Source: Pisaster brevispinus (lineage: Eukaryota > Echinodermata > Asteroidea > Forcipulatida > Asteriidae). Taken from it: 64,000 nucleotides of DNA. Location of the stretch: positions 62,001 through 126,000 of the forward strand of contig JAMKCF010000075.1 in assembly GCA_023634235.1 (NCBI GenBank), read 5' to 3'. How positions within the stretch are numbered: the stretch's first letter is position 1; every line of letters begins with the position of its first letter. This document shows positions 23,770 to 35,229 of the stretch, one piece after another. The position numbers were made by a program, and so were the translations under genes. The notes beneath the pieces were generated by a model. It saw nothing but the letters and a program-made list of their open reading frames with translations. It searched no databases and had not been told where the DNA came from.

Positions 23770-25390
23770 TGTTAGCCCTAGCCCCACTTGTGTGGCCAAG
23801 GGACAGGAAACCTGAATCCTTGGCCACACGTCGTCACCCATATTTTCGTCAGCCCACCGATTAAAAAATAGAGGCGCATTCCCTAAGAGCGGGTCGGCGG
23901 TTTAAACCACCTCAATGTGTTCACCTACCTCTTGTCTTAGCTTGACCTGGGTGTTTTGGGTGTGTACATAAATTAGCTTTATTATAGTAAAAATTTCCTT
24001 TTTTCAAATATATTAAAATTATACATCAAATTAAAGGTCTGTTCAGGAGAAATTCAATGGTGCAAACGCCACTGTCATAGGTGCTTTTGTTAATGAGTTA
24101 TGCCTTTCTAAAGACACCATACACGAGGTACTCTTCTGGTCGCCAACTGAGGTAAACAGAGATTGTTAAATTAAGACCCCTCGGACTGCTAAGGCATTTC
24201 AGCCCTATCTCTAACGTGCACTCAAAGGTTAAAAAATGAGATTTTACCGAGTACCGTGATTGAATTAAAACCTCCATAAAAAAAATGCGCGACCTCGCGC
24301 AGGAACAAAACCCAACTTTTCTTACTCAAAAATGGACAAGGATTTTACTGATATAGGTTTGACAGCATACCCCGCCGTCACTGAATGTATAAATTCCTTT
24401 AAAATATGAAATTAAGTCAAAATTTGGCCAAAAACGGTAAAAAAATACGTAAAAACCTTTTTTATTCACCGATTGAGACGGGGAAAAAAGCATCATAGAC
24501 TTTCCAATCCTCTCTCTATCAATAGATGGCAGTATTTTTTGATTAGAAGTCAAGAGAGGGCGGTATAATTGAAAACGGTCAGAGCCAATTTATCTCTCAA
24601 AAAAGTTCAAAAATGGCTGCGCTCGCGGTCGTCGCGTCGGGTACCCTCTCTTAATTTTTTTGATGTGTGAAAAAGTGAGGTAAAGTTTTGCCTTTTTTCA
24701 AAAAGATTATGAAAGAAGAGAGTTTTATTGACCTACATGAGTGATTTGAAGCTCAGACAGCATGTTAGTTTGAAGCAACAATAATTTGAAAAACCTCTTT
24801 TTTGTGTGCGGCCAGAATAGGAAATATCGCGCTACCTCTAACAAAGCTACATAATTAGCAATTTCAAAAGATATTTCAATTCAAAATTTTCAACTCTATC
24901 CGAATTAGATTTTCGCGACATGTACTGAGCGCGGCCATTTTGGATTGATTCTAATCGTGCCAATCAATTCATGACATCACCGGCCGGCCGGGTTGTGGGC
25001 GGAGGGAAGATGCGCACATTGCAATGGTTGCTTTATGTATCCGCTCCGCCCACAGCCCGGCCGGCCGGTGATGTCATGAATTGATTGGCACGATTAGAAT
25101 CAATCCAAAATGGCCGCGCTCAGTACATGTCGCGAAAATCTAATTCGGATAGAGTTGAAAATTTTGAATTGAAATATCTTTTGAAATTGTTATTTATGTA
25201 CTCACCCAAAACACCCAGGTCAAGCTAAGAGGTAGGTGAACACATTGAGGTGGTTTAAACCGCCGACCCGCTCTTAGGGAATGCGCCTCTATTTTTTAAT
25301 CGGTGGGCTGACGAAAATATGGGTGACGACGTGTGGCCAAGGATTCAGGTTTCCTGTCCCTTGGCCACACAAGTGGGGCTATGTTAGCCC
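23770..25390. mobile_element. Foldback DNA transposon with 9-bp target duplication
   Basis: Element 23779-25381 begins TAGCCCCACTTGTGTGGCC and ends with its reverse complement. TGTTAGCCC flanks both sides (23770-23778 and 25382-25390). The right arm runs continuously from about 25040 to 25381. The left arm is in two pieces, 23779 to about 23973 and about 24857 to 25006, separated by some 880 bp. Arms meet at a GGCCGGCC-rich centre with a spacer of about 40 bp. Long inverted termini plus a 9-bp duplication fit Mutator-like (MULE) foldback elements. No transposase is recognised. Confidence 0.85.
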
Positions 25391-25479
25391 AGGTTGGACT
25401 CCTCCGTTGCATACAACGTGACTGAGTCCAGGGTATAAAGGACCCGTACCATTGAGAACAAATTGTTAACAAACATTTT

Positions 25480-26430
25480 TCTTGTGTATACCTGATGAAG
25501 GAAGCTGAACTTCGTTCAAATTTTCCTTGGTCCGGAATTTCCAGCCTGCTGAGCTCAGAATTGTTAATTTTAACCTTGGAAAATAAAATGGAAATTGACA
25601 CCTTGTTGTTACTTTCTGTTCTGACTCCGTTTATGAATACTTGCACACTAGCACACCAAGAGCAAGTTTGTCACACTTGTTCTAGTCTGGTAAAAGATTC
25701 TTCTTGTTTTTATTTGTCATAGTTTCCCTGCGAGAGGTTGTAATCATCCACAAACCGCCTGCAAATAACAGAGCTATCTAAATTGTGACAGATCAAAATG
25801 AAGTCTTACACCAAGACTACATTCACTCGTGCTTTAGGGCGCATTGACTCAAAGTTGATGAAGTTGCTAAGCATTTTACACATACGCACAGGTGCTAAAT
25901 GGTCAATCAGTATCTGATGTTTAAAACGTTAGCGTGGACCTGCAATTTATTTTCTATAATAGTGTCATCCATTGTTATTTTTGGACACCTCAGAAGTGTA
26001 GTTATGGACATAAAGAATATATGAACGAAATTTCAGCTTTTTAAATCAGGTAAAATTGTAAGAGAACATTAGTCAAAATTTTGTTCTCTTGTGAGGAAAA
26101 TTATGACAATCGAACCGAGAAGAATCTTGCACCAGACTAGAATGAGTGTGATGAACTTGGTATGGGGGCGTGTGTGCAAGTATTCAAATATGATGTCTGT
26201 ACAAAAAGTTACAACTGAGACGTAAATTTCCATTTAAATTTTCCAACTAACGTCACCCAAGGTCAAAATTAACAATTCTAAACCCAGCAGGCCGGGAGGT
26301 ACAGACACAAGGAATACCTGGGCTAATATTTATACCTGATGCAGGAAGGTGAAACTTTCTTCACATATTCCTTGTGTTCAGAACTCCCAGCCTGTTCAGA
26401 ACTGTCAGTTAGTTTTGTTTTCCCTCTTGA
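25480..26430. repeat. Paired CCTGATGNAGGAAG elements with hairpin
   Basis: TATACCTGATGAAGGAAG (25489) and TATACCTGATGCAGGAAG (26333) are followed by related sequence. Positions 25510-25580 match the reverse complement of about 26250-26310, and 26268-26308 pairs with about 26364-26405 as an imperfect hairpin. The CTGATGAAGG motif is common at 3' ends of retroelements, but I cannot assign a class. Confidence 0.55.
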
Positions 26431-27729
26431 TCTTTGCCTCGGGGAGGGCTGTACCTTGGGAAAGTAGAACGCTCTGGGGACCTTGCCGAAACGGGGTAAC
26501 ATTTTATGGGGCACAAGGAGATAAAACATTTTTTCTAAGGGGGGGGGGGATTTCTGGCATATTAAAACTATAGGTCTAGATTCTGTTTGCATTTGTAGCG
26601 TTTCCAAATAATGTATAGTTATGGACACAGAATTGTTTAAGGTTTTGTTATATTACATGTTTTCGATTTTTCTTTATACTCATCATGAATTATCATCTTA
26701 TAAAGTTTTATCAACAATTTGTATTCTCCCTACTTGCACTTTCACCTAGAGAATTACTTCTGCTAGTGTTTCCATGTTAATGTTTCATGACCACTTAGTC
26801 ACCACACAGTCACTACCTCATGGTCACTTGATCACCCACACAGTTCCTTGTTTCCAAGTTAACCACCTACATACAACAGGTGTGTTACGTTTACTTCATG
26901 GTTACTTGAAGGACAGTTTCTTCCAAGAAACTTCCAAGAAACTTGTACTCCTTCTTATGTTTTTATGTTTAATATTGACTGACTCGTTGTTTCAAATTAC
27001 CAAGTGAACTGTGTTAACAATTCTTATAAATAGTGTAGCTTCATTCCAAAGATTCATTCTTTTCTATTCTACTCTACGATGTAAACAACAAGCAGTCAAC
27101 TCTCTCTTTTAATTCACAGTTGTACTCTGTAGTCATTGATTAAAGTTCAGTTATAGTGTAGCAAATTAGTGTGCCGTAGTAACTCATTTCTGCCGTACGC
27201 TAAACATTTCTTTGTAAAAAAACCAGATTTCAGCGCTTTTGTTATAATTACCTTTTACTGTTTGTATTAAGATAACATGAGGTGTGTGTAAAGCCAAATA
27301 GGCCTACATTGTCTGAGTGTTAATTGGAAAAATAGTTTTCAAAACGTTAAATTTATCAAATTAAAGCTTTAAAAATGAGACACTTTATTGTGGTAATTTT
27401 GAAATCTCAAAAGTCCAGATTTGAATTGGGATGGCATCCTTGGGGTGTATGGGCATGGACATCAATTGGGGGAAAGTTACCTGGGAGTCGTAGTTTTAAT
27501 CACAGCACTTGAAGTTAGTCAATTTGTTTGTAAACTATTATTAACCACTGGCTATTTTCCAATGTTCACCTTTAGGTGGAGTATTATTGTGAAACCATTA
27601 CAAAGAAATAAAACCAAACATGGTGTTCATTGACACAGTGATTTACAGTTTTCTTTTGAAAAAACTTGACGGGAAACTCTCTTTGTTGGATTAGATTGTT
27701 TCTATGCCCAGCAGATAATCAGCCATGGC
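26431..27729. other. No gene seen
   Basis: G run at 26541-26549. A 70-codon frame at 27421-27633 has no convincing splice borders or conservation signal and is not called. Confidence 0.5.
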
Positions 27730-27734
27730 ATGCT

Positions 27735-28010
27735 GGAATCTCACATAGCACTGGACTCAAGCTCTGGTGTTTCTGATCAGCAGAGCATGGGTTTGAGTCA
27801 CGGTTGTGGCACTTTTGTCCTGATGGGAAATTAAGCTGTAGTTCCTGTATACTAGAACTGGTAGTGCCCGTAAAACAACCCAGAACACTTACATTGTGTA
27901 TCATGGAAGAGTAGGGGTCAACCCTGGTGTTTCTGGTTCACGTAGCAAGCACCCCTGTCTACAGGTTACCTCAGGCTTGTGAGCTACAGTGATTGAGATC
28001 ACTAATGAGG
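27735..28010 (+). mobile_element. Degenerate SINE copy
   Basis: AGCACTGGACTCAAGCTCTG and GTGTTTCTGATCAGCAGAG match the head of the SINE at 59770-60197, followed by a degraded B box and body fragments. Confidence 0.75.
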
Positions 28011-28066
28011 CACCCTTGCTTTCATTACAAGAAATATCTAATAATAATCTTGATTAAATATTACAG

Positions 28067-28205
28067 AATGCTATCTGAAACCAAAGGTCTCCTCTTTATT
28101 GATGGCGCACCACATCAATTCCCAGAGATCAAGATCACCAAGGAGTTTTAGACAAGAAGATTATCGAGTCAGACAAGAGCTTTCCAAATGGGTACACTGC
28201 TGTTG
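28067..28205 (+). pseudogene. Exon-like sequence with an internal frame change
   Basis: Acceptor AAATATTACAG ends at 28066 and donor GTAAGTCAG begins at 28206, giving 139 bp. The first part is open in one frame (GLLFIDGAPHQFPEIKITKE) and hits TAG; a one-base shift continues open to the donor (VLDKKIIESDKSFPNGYTAV). Both parts look like ordinary protein, so a one-base deletion, or an assembly error, is the simplest explanation. It sits among SINE fragments. Family not recognised. Confidence 0.35.
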
Positions 28206-28359
28206 GTAAGTCAGATGATCTTGCACCTTCCTCATGAAGACCATCAGAGCATATTGATCGAAATGTTAAGTTGTTACACCACAGATTCTGTTCAGAACCA
28301 CCACAACTCAAAGAGAGATTTCATGTACATGGTGTTATTACAAACTTTACTTGATTGTT

Positions 28360-28490
28360 TGACTATCGATCTTGACACTTGTGTCCTTAAGCGAGACACT
28401 ATTGCTTGGTCCTTTGATAGGAGGTTAAGCCATAGGTTTCTTGTATTGTGTAAAGCATGTTAACCCTCCGTGACACCATCACTCACTTAT
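28360..28490 (+). mobile_element. SINE body fragment
   Basis: TTGACACTTGTGTCCTTAAG and following bases match the region after the tRNA head in the SINE at 59770-60197. Confidence 0.65.
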
Positions 28491-28959
28491 TGAGTAACAG
28501 TTTTTAATTAAAAAGTAATTAGTCCGCCATTTTTTTTCTTCAAACAATCTTAAAAATTCCAAGTTCTACAACTGCACCTAGCCAAATAACATGCCAAATG
28601 TCTTATCACTACCCGGGGTTTGTTTTTAACTCACACAATCCAACATTGACCCGCTCTCCAGGAATTCCCATAGGAATTGTACAGCAATTACTCAGCATTG
28701 CAAAGTTGTGTTAACAAAGGGCGTTAGTAAAAAAATTGGTTGATTGAGCAGAAAGAGACGTGTGGGCTCATCTCAAAATGCAATTTTGCTTGAATTGATT
28801 TTATTTAGTCAAAAGGGTTCATATCTAATGCTGTGGCTGACTTAAAAGTGATTGGGTGATTTAAAAGTGGTTTGGTTCTTAACAGAAATGCATTACACGC
28901 TAAAATCAAACTGTTACTCAACAAGTAAGGCATGGCGAAATGGTGTGATTTTTTTTGAC

Positions 28960-29155
28960 GATGCCACGAAGAGTTTTAAGCAACCCAGATACACTTATCG
29001 GTAAAATAGGGAGTTAGCCCTGGTATTTTTGGCAGTGCACCGTAGCACCTTGTAAACCCTTACAAGGAGCTACATAAATTGGTCTCATAAAATAAAAACT
29101 TTGAAAACTCAGCTCTTGGAAAAGTGCTTTGAAATGCCTGTAGATAAAACGCTAA
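28960..29155 (+). mobile_element. SINE 3' body fragment
   Basis: GCACCGTAGCACCTTGTAAA, GGTCTCATAA and a final AAAGTGCTTTGA-like piece match the 3' half of the SINE at 59770-60197. Together with 27735 and 28360 it may be one element broken up by later insertion. Confidence 0.65.
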
Positions 29156-29167
29156 TTAGAATTATTC

Positions 29168-29330
29168 ATTAGGTGTTCGGGCGGTCCGCCCGGAACACCT
29201 CTTATTTTTGTTCTTTTTGTTTAGGTGTTCGGACAAAAGTCCGAAGACCTCTTCTTTTTGTTCGTTTTTTTTAGGTGTTCGAACAAAAGTCTGAAGACCT
29301 CTTCTTATTGTTCGTGTTTTTTTTTTTTTT
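29168..29330 (+). repeat. Three tandem heads of the GTGTTCGG family
   Basis: AGGTGTTCGG occurs at 29171, 29224 and as AGGTGTTCGA at 29274, each followed by a short complementary half (CCGAAGACC-like) and a T-rich tail. Spacing is about 50 bp. Each head can fold into a small hairpin. Confidence 0.8.
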
Positions 29331-30263
29331 TTTACTTCTTCAGCTTCTTCTCGCCGTCGATTGTCCGCTAACAAAACACTCACCCTAAGCTCACATAAAC
29401 TTGCAACTTTAAACATAGTTAGATATTCATTAGTAGATGAAACCGTTTTTTATTTTGTCATGATGACGTCATCAGGTGTCGAGTTACATTAAATCAAAGG
29501 TTAATATTTGAATAAATCATAACTACAAAACTATACAATGGATTTTTACAATCTATACATCATTTGATTGGCCTGTCATAACTCTAAAAACGCCCCACAC
29601 AATGTGACCTCATTTGACCCTGATTTCCGGTTCAAACCGGAAGTTAAAACTTTCAAAAATTCATATCTCAAGAAATTCTTATTATATCATCACAATTTTA
29701 ATATCAGATTGTAGGTCTGTTAATCTGTTTAAACTTTTGCACACAAATAGTACCGATATCATTTAAACTTCTGGTCCTAAATGGGTGTTACAGCCAATGC
29801 TAGTATTAACCGCATTTAATTTGTGTATAGAGAAAATCGCTGTTAGCTGACTGTTCCGCTCCATTATTTATAAGGTACAAAGTCCACGAAGCCTGTGCGT
29901 ATAGTCCCACACAACGGAAATGTACATGTACATCATTGCGTTGCTTATTCTTTTATGTTGTAACAATACAATATCCCACACATAAAAAAACTCAACTCAT
30001 TCAAAGTTCAGTGTGAATTTAGTTCCGTTTTGCCCGTCTAATGGCTTAATGGACAACAAGGAATAAAAGTGGAGGTTTCACTGAGATGTCCACCTGCTTT
30101 AGGGATTTGTATGACTTTTACTAAGTGACAAAAACTTCAACTGAAAAAGAACGACATTAGTTCGTTTCTCATCAAGCACCGAGACCCACGTCACGTTGAT
30201 CGACCTGACCATGCCTGCCAAAGGCGCTCTAGGCCCGCTGAGTATGCCCTTCAGACACGGTAA
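29331..30263. repeat. Repeated block A, copy 1
   Basis: Shared with 32925-33822 (copy 2) and, to the middle of the block, 34610-35215 (copy 3). Landmarks: TCATGATGACGTCATCAGGT, TTCCGGTTCAAACCGGAAGT and, in copies 1 and 2, TGCCTGCCAAAGGCGCTCTA. No coding frame is conserved between copies. Confidence 0.85.
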
Positions 30264-30877
30264 TTAACCCTTTCGTTACCGAATTGTTTGGACATAAACA
30301 TCCGCTGGTGACCGCATTGTTTGACCACTCAAGCGTGAAACACACATTCTTACACAACAGAAAGCTTTCATTCAAAGGCCATTTTTACAAACTCCATTAT
30401 CTCCTTGAAGATATTGTTTTACAGCAAAATAAGTAATAAAAAAGTTCTTCCTTATTGAATTCCCTTTCATATAATCTAAAACTCATTGAGATTGGTCCAA
30501 TAAATGTCAAAGTTCTTGGTCTTTCTTTCCTCAGTGCAATCTGTAATCTCAAACACTTTTTTGTACACAACCATATGGCGCTCCGTAGGTGTTTGGCATT
30601 TCGGATCTTTCTATTCCAATTTGAAGAGATTGCATAATAGCAACCTTATTTTATTTTACCACCATTGGAAAGATCCGATCTCTCTCTTTCCAATGATGGT
30701 AAGCTTGGGTATGGAGGGTGAACATGGACAAAATTACAACTTTATTACAAATGGCCTTTGTGCTCAGGCTTGAGTGTTTTTTTGTGTGCAAGCTTGGTCG
30801 ACTAAAGTCGCCAATGGTAAGGAAGAGGGGGTATGAGTGCAGTCGACTAAAGTCGCCTATGGTAAGGAAAGGGTTAA
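30264..30877. mobile_element. 606-bp TTAA MITE
   Basis: Element 30268-30873 begins CCCTTTCGTTACC and ends GGTAAGGAAAGGG, flanked by TTAA on both sides. The duplicated block at 33822 reads GGTGATTAAAATGG with one TTAA and no element, giving the empty site. CCC termini and TTAA fit piggyBac. The right half recurs at 4955-5193. Confidence 0.9.
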
Positions 30878-31545
30878 AATAGTAAACTTTATTTCAAAAT
30901 CACCGTTAAAAAGAGGAGGCATTCCTTTTTTCGTCTACAATAATGTTGATTTGTTTCATCAATGAACTTGTCTAGTGTTTTGTTTTTGTTTGTTTTTTAC
31001 TTTAAAAAAAGATTGATTTATTAATCATGGTATAATTTTCAACTATCGGATTGAATTGATGCTAATCCCCGTTCAGGTTTAATATGTATATATATTGTGT
31101 AGGAAAAAAATCATATCTTGTGAACCAAAAAGGGTTTTGACTTTATTCTAATCATGTACTTAGACCTTATTGTGTCAATGAAACCACAGAGGTTTTCGGC
31201 ATGATGACATCATCAATGACGTCATAACATTAAATCAATGTTTAATTTTTACAAAAAAACATATCTGAAAAAACATACTGCTACATACCAGATCTTTGGA
31301 CCATGTGAAAGACCCTGGAGTGTATTTTTAAATTTTACACCGCCAAAGTGTGACTCTCTGTGACCTTTACTTCTGGTCGGAACTGAAAGATGATTATTCC
31401 ATACTTAAAAACCTCATATCCCACCAAAAAAAGGGTTGAGACCTAAAACTTTACATGTACTTACAGTTTAGACCTGAGTGTGTAAATGAAACCGCAGTTA
31501 TTTTTGGGATGATGACGACTCGATGGCGTCCTTACATTAAACTAA
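30878..31545. repeat. Repeated block C, copy 1, left part
   Basis: Matches 33835-34059; shared strings include CAAAATCACCGTT, GGGATGATGACGACT and TTAACCTTTAATAT. Ends where the LINE fragment begins. Confidence 0.8.
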
Positions 31546-32367
31546 CCTTTAATATCAATCAATCAATCAATAAAGTCGACTCTCGTCGGACTGCAACAAA
31601 AGCACGCCACACATCACGATCTCCCATGGCTGTCCTGATCTCAGCTGCAGAGGTTAGCTCAGTATCACGACGCAACTGGTCCACGTAGGTTAGCGTCTGC
31701 CCACCTCGAGAAGCTACTCCATGTGTGGGTTCCCAGAGAATGAGTTGGCTTGCAGCTATATCTGGGTGTCGAACGCAGTGTCCAGCCAATCGCAGACGCC
31801 TAAGCCTGATAGTTGTAGAGATCCTTGGCAGGTTGCCATAGAGCACACCGTTGCTGACTTTGTCTCTCCAACTCACGTCTAGAGCCATCCTCAGCATGCG
31901 AGTGTAACAGCCATCAAGTTGAGCCTCTTGCTTTGTAGTAAGGGTCCATGCCTCAGAGCCGTAGAGCAGGATGGACTCCACGGATGCACGGAAAAGAGCT
32001 CGTTTGAGTTTGTCCGGCATCATAGACCTCCAGAACTTCTTGAGGTTTTGGCATGCCTTCCAAGCCTGTGCTGTCCTTACTCGGATGTCCTTGTCTGTTG
32101 ATCTGATGTGAGAGCCCAGGTATATGAAGTCTTCTCTCACAGCAAGGGTAGTACCATCCATGGTGTTGATTTTCACATCCCCAGTGTCGATGTTAAAGCA
32201 CATGACTTCCGTCTTCTTGACATAGATCTGCAGGCCAATCTTGTTGCATTCGCTTTCCACCGTGTGGAGCAGGGCTTGTGCCTTTTGCACCGAATCCGAG
32301 ACCAGAGCGATGTCATCTGCAAAGTCGAAGTCTGTCTCTACAACAGCACTCACCCGTCCTTTAATAT
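31546..32367 (-). mobile_element. 5'-truncated non-LTR retrotransposon (LINE)
   Basis: Insert 31556-32357 is flanked by the 10-bp direct repeat CCTTTAATAT (31546-31555 and 32358-32367). The empty site is present once in block C copy 2 (34060-34069). On the minus strand the 3' end is a (ATTG)n tail. Short simple-repeat tails and an almost absent 3' UTR are usual for RTE-like elements; the clade is not proven. Confidence 0.9.
31559..32353 (-). pseudogene. Reverse transcriptase C-terminal fragment, LINE ORF2
   Basis: 264 residues, open but 5'-truncated by the insertion, so the annotated first residue (a GTG codon) is only the break point. Residues 11-14 are FADD, the catalytic core of the reverse transcriptase palm. 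KTEVMCFN follows at about 47-54, FIYLGS at about 76-81 and the RRLRLAGH segment seen near the C-terminus of many LINE ORF2 proteins at about 183-190. The N-terminal endonuclease and fingers are absent, so no activity is expected. The stop codon TGA is formed by the first bases of the (ATTG)n tail. The intact frame suggests a recent insertion. Confidence 0.9.
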
Positions 32368-32880
32368 GTAAATATTTTAAATACGGAGAACCAAAATTGT
32401 TATAATTTACAAAACTTGCACAATCCCCAATGATTACACTAATTGTGTCTCCCTATGAGCTTCAATTCTGGTCAAAACTGAAAGCTTAAGTGAAAATAAT
32501 CACCCCTGGTCCTCGTTTTGGGGCCTGCAAACAATATGATCTTGAAATCAGATGGTCCCTCTATGTGAAAAAAAGTTTTACCAATAGGTCTTTCAATTCA
32601 AGCAAAACAATAACTGAAAACCTGTGACAATTTCAAAAACTTAGCAGATACTTACACACACATGTATGAATCTCAATGTCTTGATAATAAAATGAGCTAT
32701 GAAAACAGAATGATTTCATCAGTTTTTAGATTTATCAAAGTGTTTATTTCAATTTCGAAATCTTTTACCATTCACTTTACTTATCAATTTGTCGTTCTAA
32801 GTTTTGTTTATTCGGTTTTCTCTTTGAAAACACTACCTCTGCTAACTCGAAAATGTCTACACCGAACACCTTGTTTTTGT
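32368..32880. repeat. Repeated block C, copy 1, right part
   Basis: Continues the match to block C copy 2 (34070-34580), including AGCTTCAATTCTGGTCAAAA, AACAATATGATCTTGAAATC and ACACTACCTCTGCTAACTCG. Confidence 0.8.
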
Positions 32881-33834
32881 TATGCAACAAAAACTTATGT
32901 CTAGTTATATAATTTTTTTTACTTCGTCTTCTTCTCGCTGTCGATTGTCCGCTAACAAAGACACACTTCCTAAGCTCACATAAACTTGAAACTTTACACA
33001 TCTATATATTCATTAGAAGATGAAACCGTTTTTAATTTCGTCATGATGACGTCTTCAGGTGTCGAGTAACATTAATTCAAAGGTTATTATTTGAAAAAAA
33101 TCATAACTCCAAAATTACACAATGGATTTTCACAATCTGTACATCATCGAATAGGTCTGTCGTGACTCTAAAAACGCTCCACACAATGTAACCTCATTTG
33201 ACCCTGATTTCCGGTTCAAACCGGAAGTTAAAACTTTCAAATATTCATATCTCAAGAACTTTTCATTATATTATCACAATTTTTATATCAGTTAACCTGC
33301 TCAAACTTTTGCTTACAAATAATACCAATATTATCTTAACTTCTGGTCCTAAACAGACGTTACAGCCAATGCTAGTATTAACCGCATTTAATTTGTGTAT
33401 AGAGAAAAGCACTGTTAGCTGACTGTTCCGCTCCATTGTTCATAAGGTTCAAAGTCCACGAAGCCTCTGCGTATAGTGCCACACAACGGAAATGTGCATC
33501 ACTGTGTTGCTTATTCTTTTACGTTGTAACAACACCTTGTCCTGCACATAAAAAATCAAACTCATTCAAAGTTCAGTGTGTATTTAGTTCCGTTGTGCTC
33601 GTCTGATGGCTTAATGGAAAACAATGAATAAAAGAGGAGGTTTTACTGAGATGTCAACCTGCTTTAGGGATTTGTATGACTTTTACTAAGTGACAAAAAA
33701 TTCAACTGAAAAAGAATGACATTGGTTCGTTTCTCATCAAACACTGAGACCCATGTCACGTTGATCGACCTGACCATGCCTGCCAAAGGCGCTCTAGGCC
33801 CGCTGAGTATGCCCTTCAGACACGGTGATTAAAA
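32881..33834. repeat. Repeated block A, copy 2
   Basis: Same order of landmarks as copy 1, and uninterrupted where copy 1 holds the TTAA MITE. Confidence 0.85.
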
Positions 33835-34580
33835 TGGTTAGCTTTGTTTCAAAATCACCGTTCAAAAGAGGGGGCATTCCTTTTGTTTGTGTACAATCAT
33901 GTTGATATGCTTATTTCATTCTTAAAAACCTCATATCCCATTTTAAACCAAAAAGGGGTTGAGACCTAAAACTTTACATACTTAGACCTGAGTGTGTAGA
34001 TGAAACCGCAGTTATTTTCGGGATGATGACGACTTGATGGCGTCCTTACATTAAATTAACCTTTAATATGTAAGCAATTTATATCCGGAGAACCAAAATT
34101 GTTATAAATACATAACTTGCACCATCCCCAAGGATTACACTAACTGTGTCTCCCTGTGAGCTTCAATTCTGGTCAAAACTGAGAGCTTAAGTGAAAAACA
34201 TCACTCCCAGTCCACGTTTTGAGGCCTGCAAACAATATGATCTTGAAATCAAATGGTCCCTCTATATCAAATACTGTTTTACCCATAGGACTTTCCAGCA
34301 AAAATTCCAGCAAAGCAATAACTGAAAGCCTGTAACAATTTCAAAAACTTAGCAGATACTTATGAATCTCAATGTCTTGCAAATAAAATGAGCTGTGAAA
34401 ACGGAATGATTTCATCAGTATTAAATTTATCAAAGTTTTTTATTTCAAAGACGAAATCTTCTACCATTCACTTTACGTATCAATTTGTCGTACTAAGTTA
34501 TGTTTTTTCTGTTTTCTTTTTGAAAACACTACCTCTGCTAACTCGAAAATGTCTACACCGAACACCTTGTTTTTGTTATG
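33835..34580. repeat. Repeated block C, copy 2 (empty LINE site)
   Basis: Uninterrupted CCTTTAATATGTAA at 34060 corresponds to the LINE target in copy 1. Confidence 0.85.
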
Positions 34581-35229
34581 CAATAAAAACTTTTTGTCTA
34601 GTCTTAATACTTCTTATTCTTCTTCTTCTCAGCATCCCTTGTCCGCTAACAAAAGTGCCCTTTCCAAGCTTATATGAACTTGAAACTTCACATATAGTTA
34701 GATATTTATTAGGAGATGAAACCGCTTCAGTTAATACGTCATGATGACGTCATCAGGTGTTGAGTTACGTTAAATCAAAGTTTAATATTTGAAAAAAATC
34801 ATAACTGCAAAACTACACATCGGATTTTCACAATCTATACATCATCAGATAGGCCTGTTATGACTCAAAAACTGCTACACAAAGTATGACCTCTTTTGAC
34901 CCTGACTTCCGGTTCAAACCGGAAGTTGAAAATTTCAAAAATTCATATCTCAAGAACTACTTATCCATGTTATCATTTCATCACAATTTTTACATCAGAT
35001 TGTAGGTTTGTGATCCTGCCGAAACTTTTGCACAGATATGATACCAATATGACCTTAACCTCTAGTCCTAAACGGGCGTTACAGCCAACGTTCGTATTAA
35101 CATTGTATAAACTTTGTATACAGAAAAGCATTGTAGCTAACTGTTCCACTCCGTTATTCATAAGGTCCAAAGTCCACCAAGCCTGTGCGTATAGTCCCAC
35201 ATAACAGAAATGTAAGTGGGCTGTATCAT
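34581..35229. repeat. Repeated block A, copy 3, truncated
   Basis: Follows copies 1 and 2 through TTCCGGTTCAAACCGGAAGT to about 35215, then meets the TIR element. Related fragments resume at 37141-37330. Confidence 0.8.

Noticed and set aside
25489..25525. Hammerhead ribozyme starting CTGATGA
   Set aside because: A small stem can form after CTGATGA, but the invariant GAAA is missing.
27421..27633. 70-codon frame with GILGVYGHGHQLGESYLG
   Set aside because: Attractive start, but no donor site fits and the second half is biased; not enough support.
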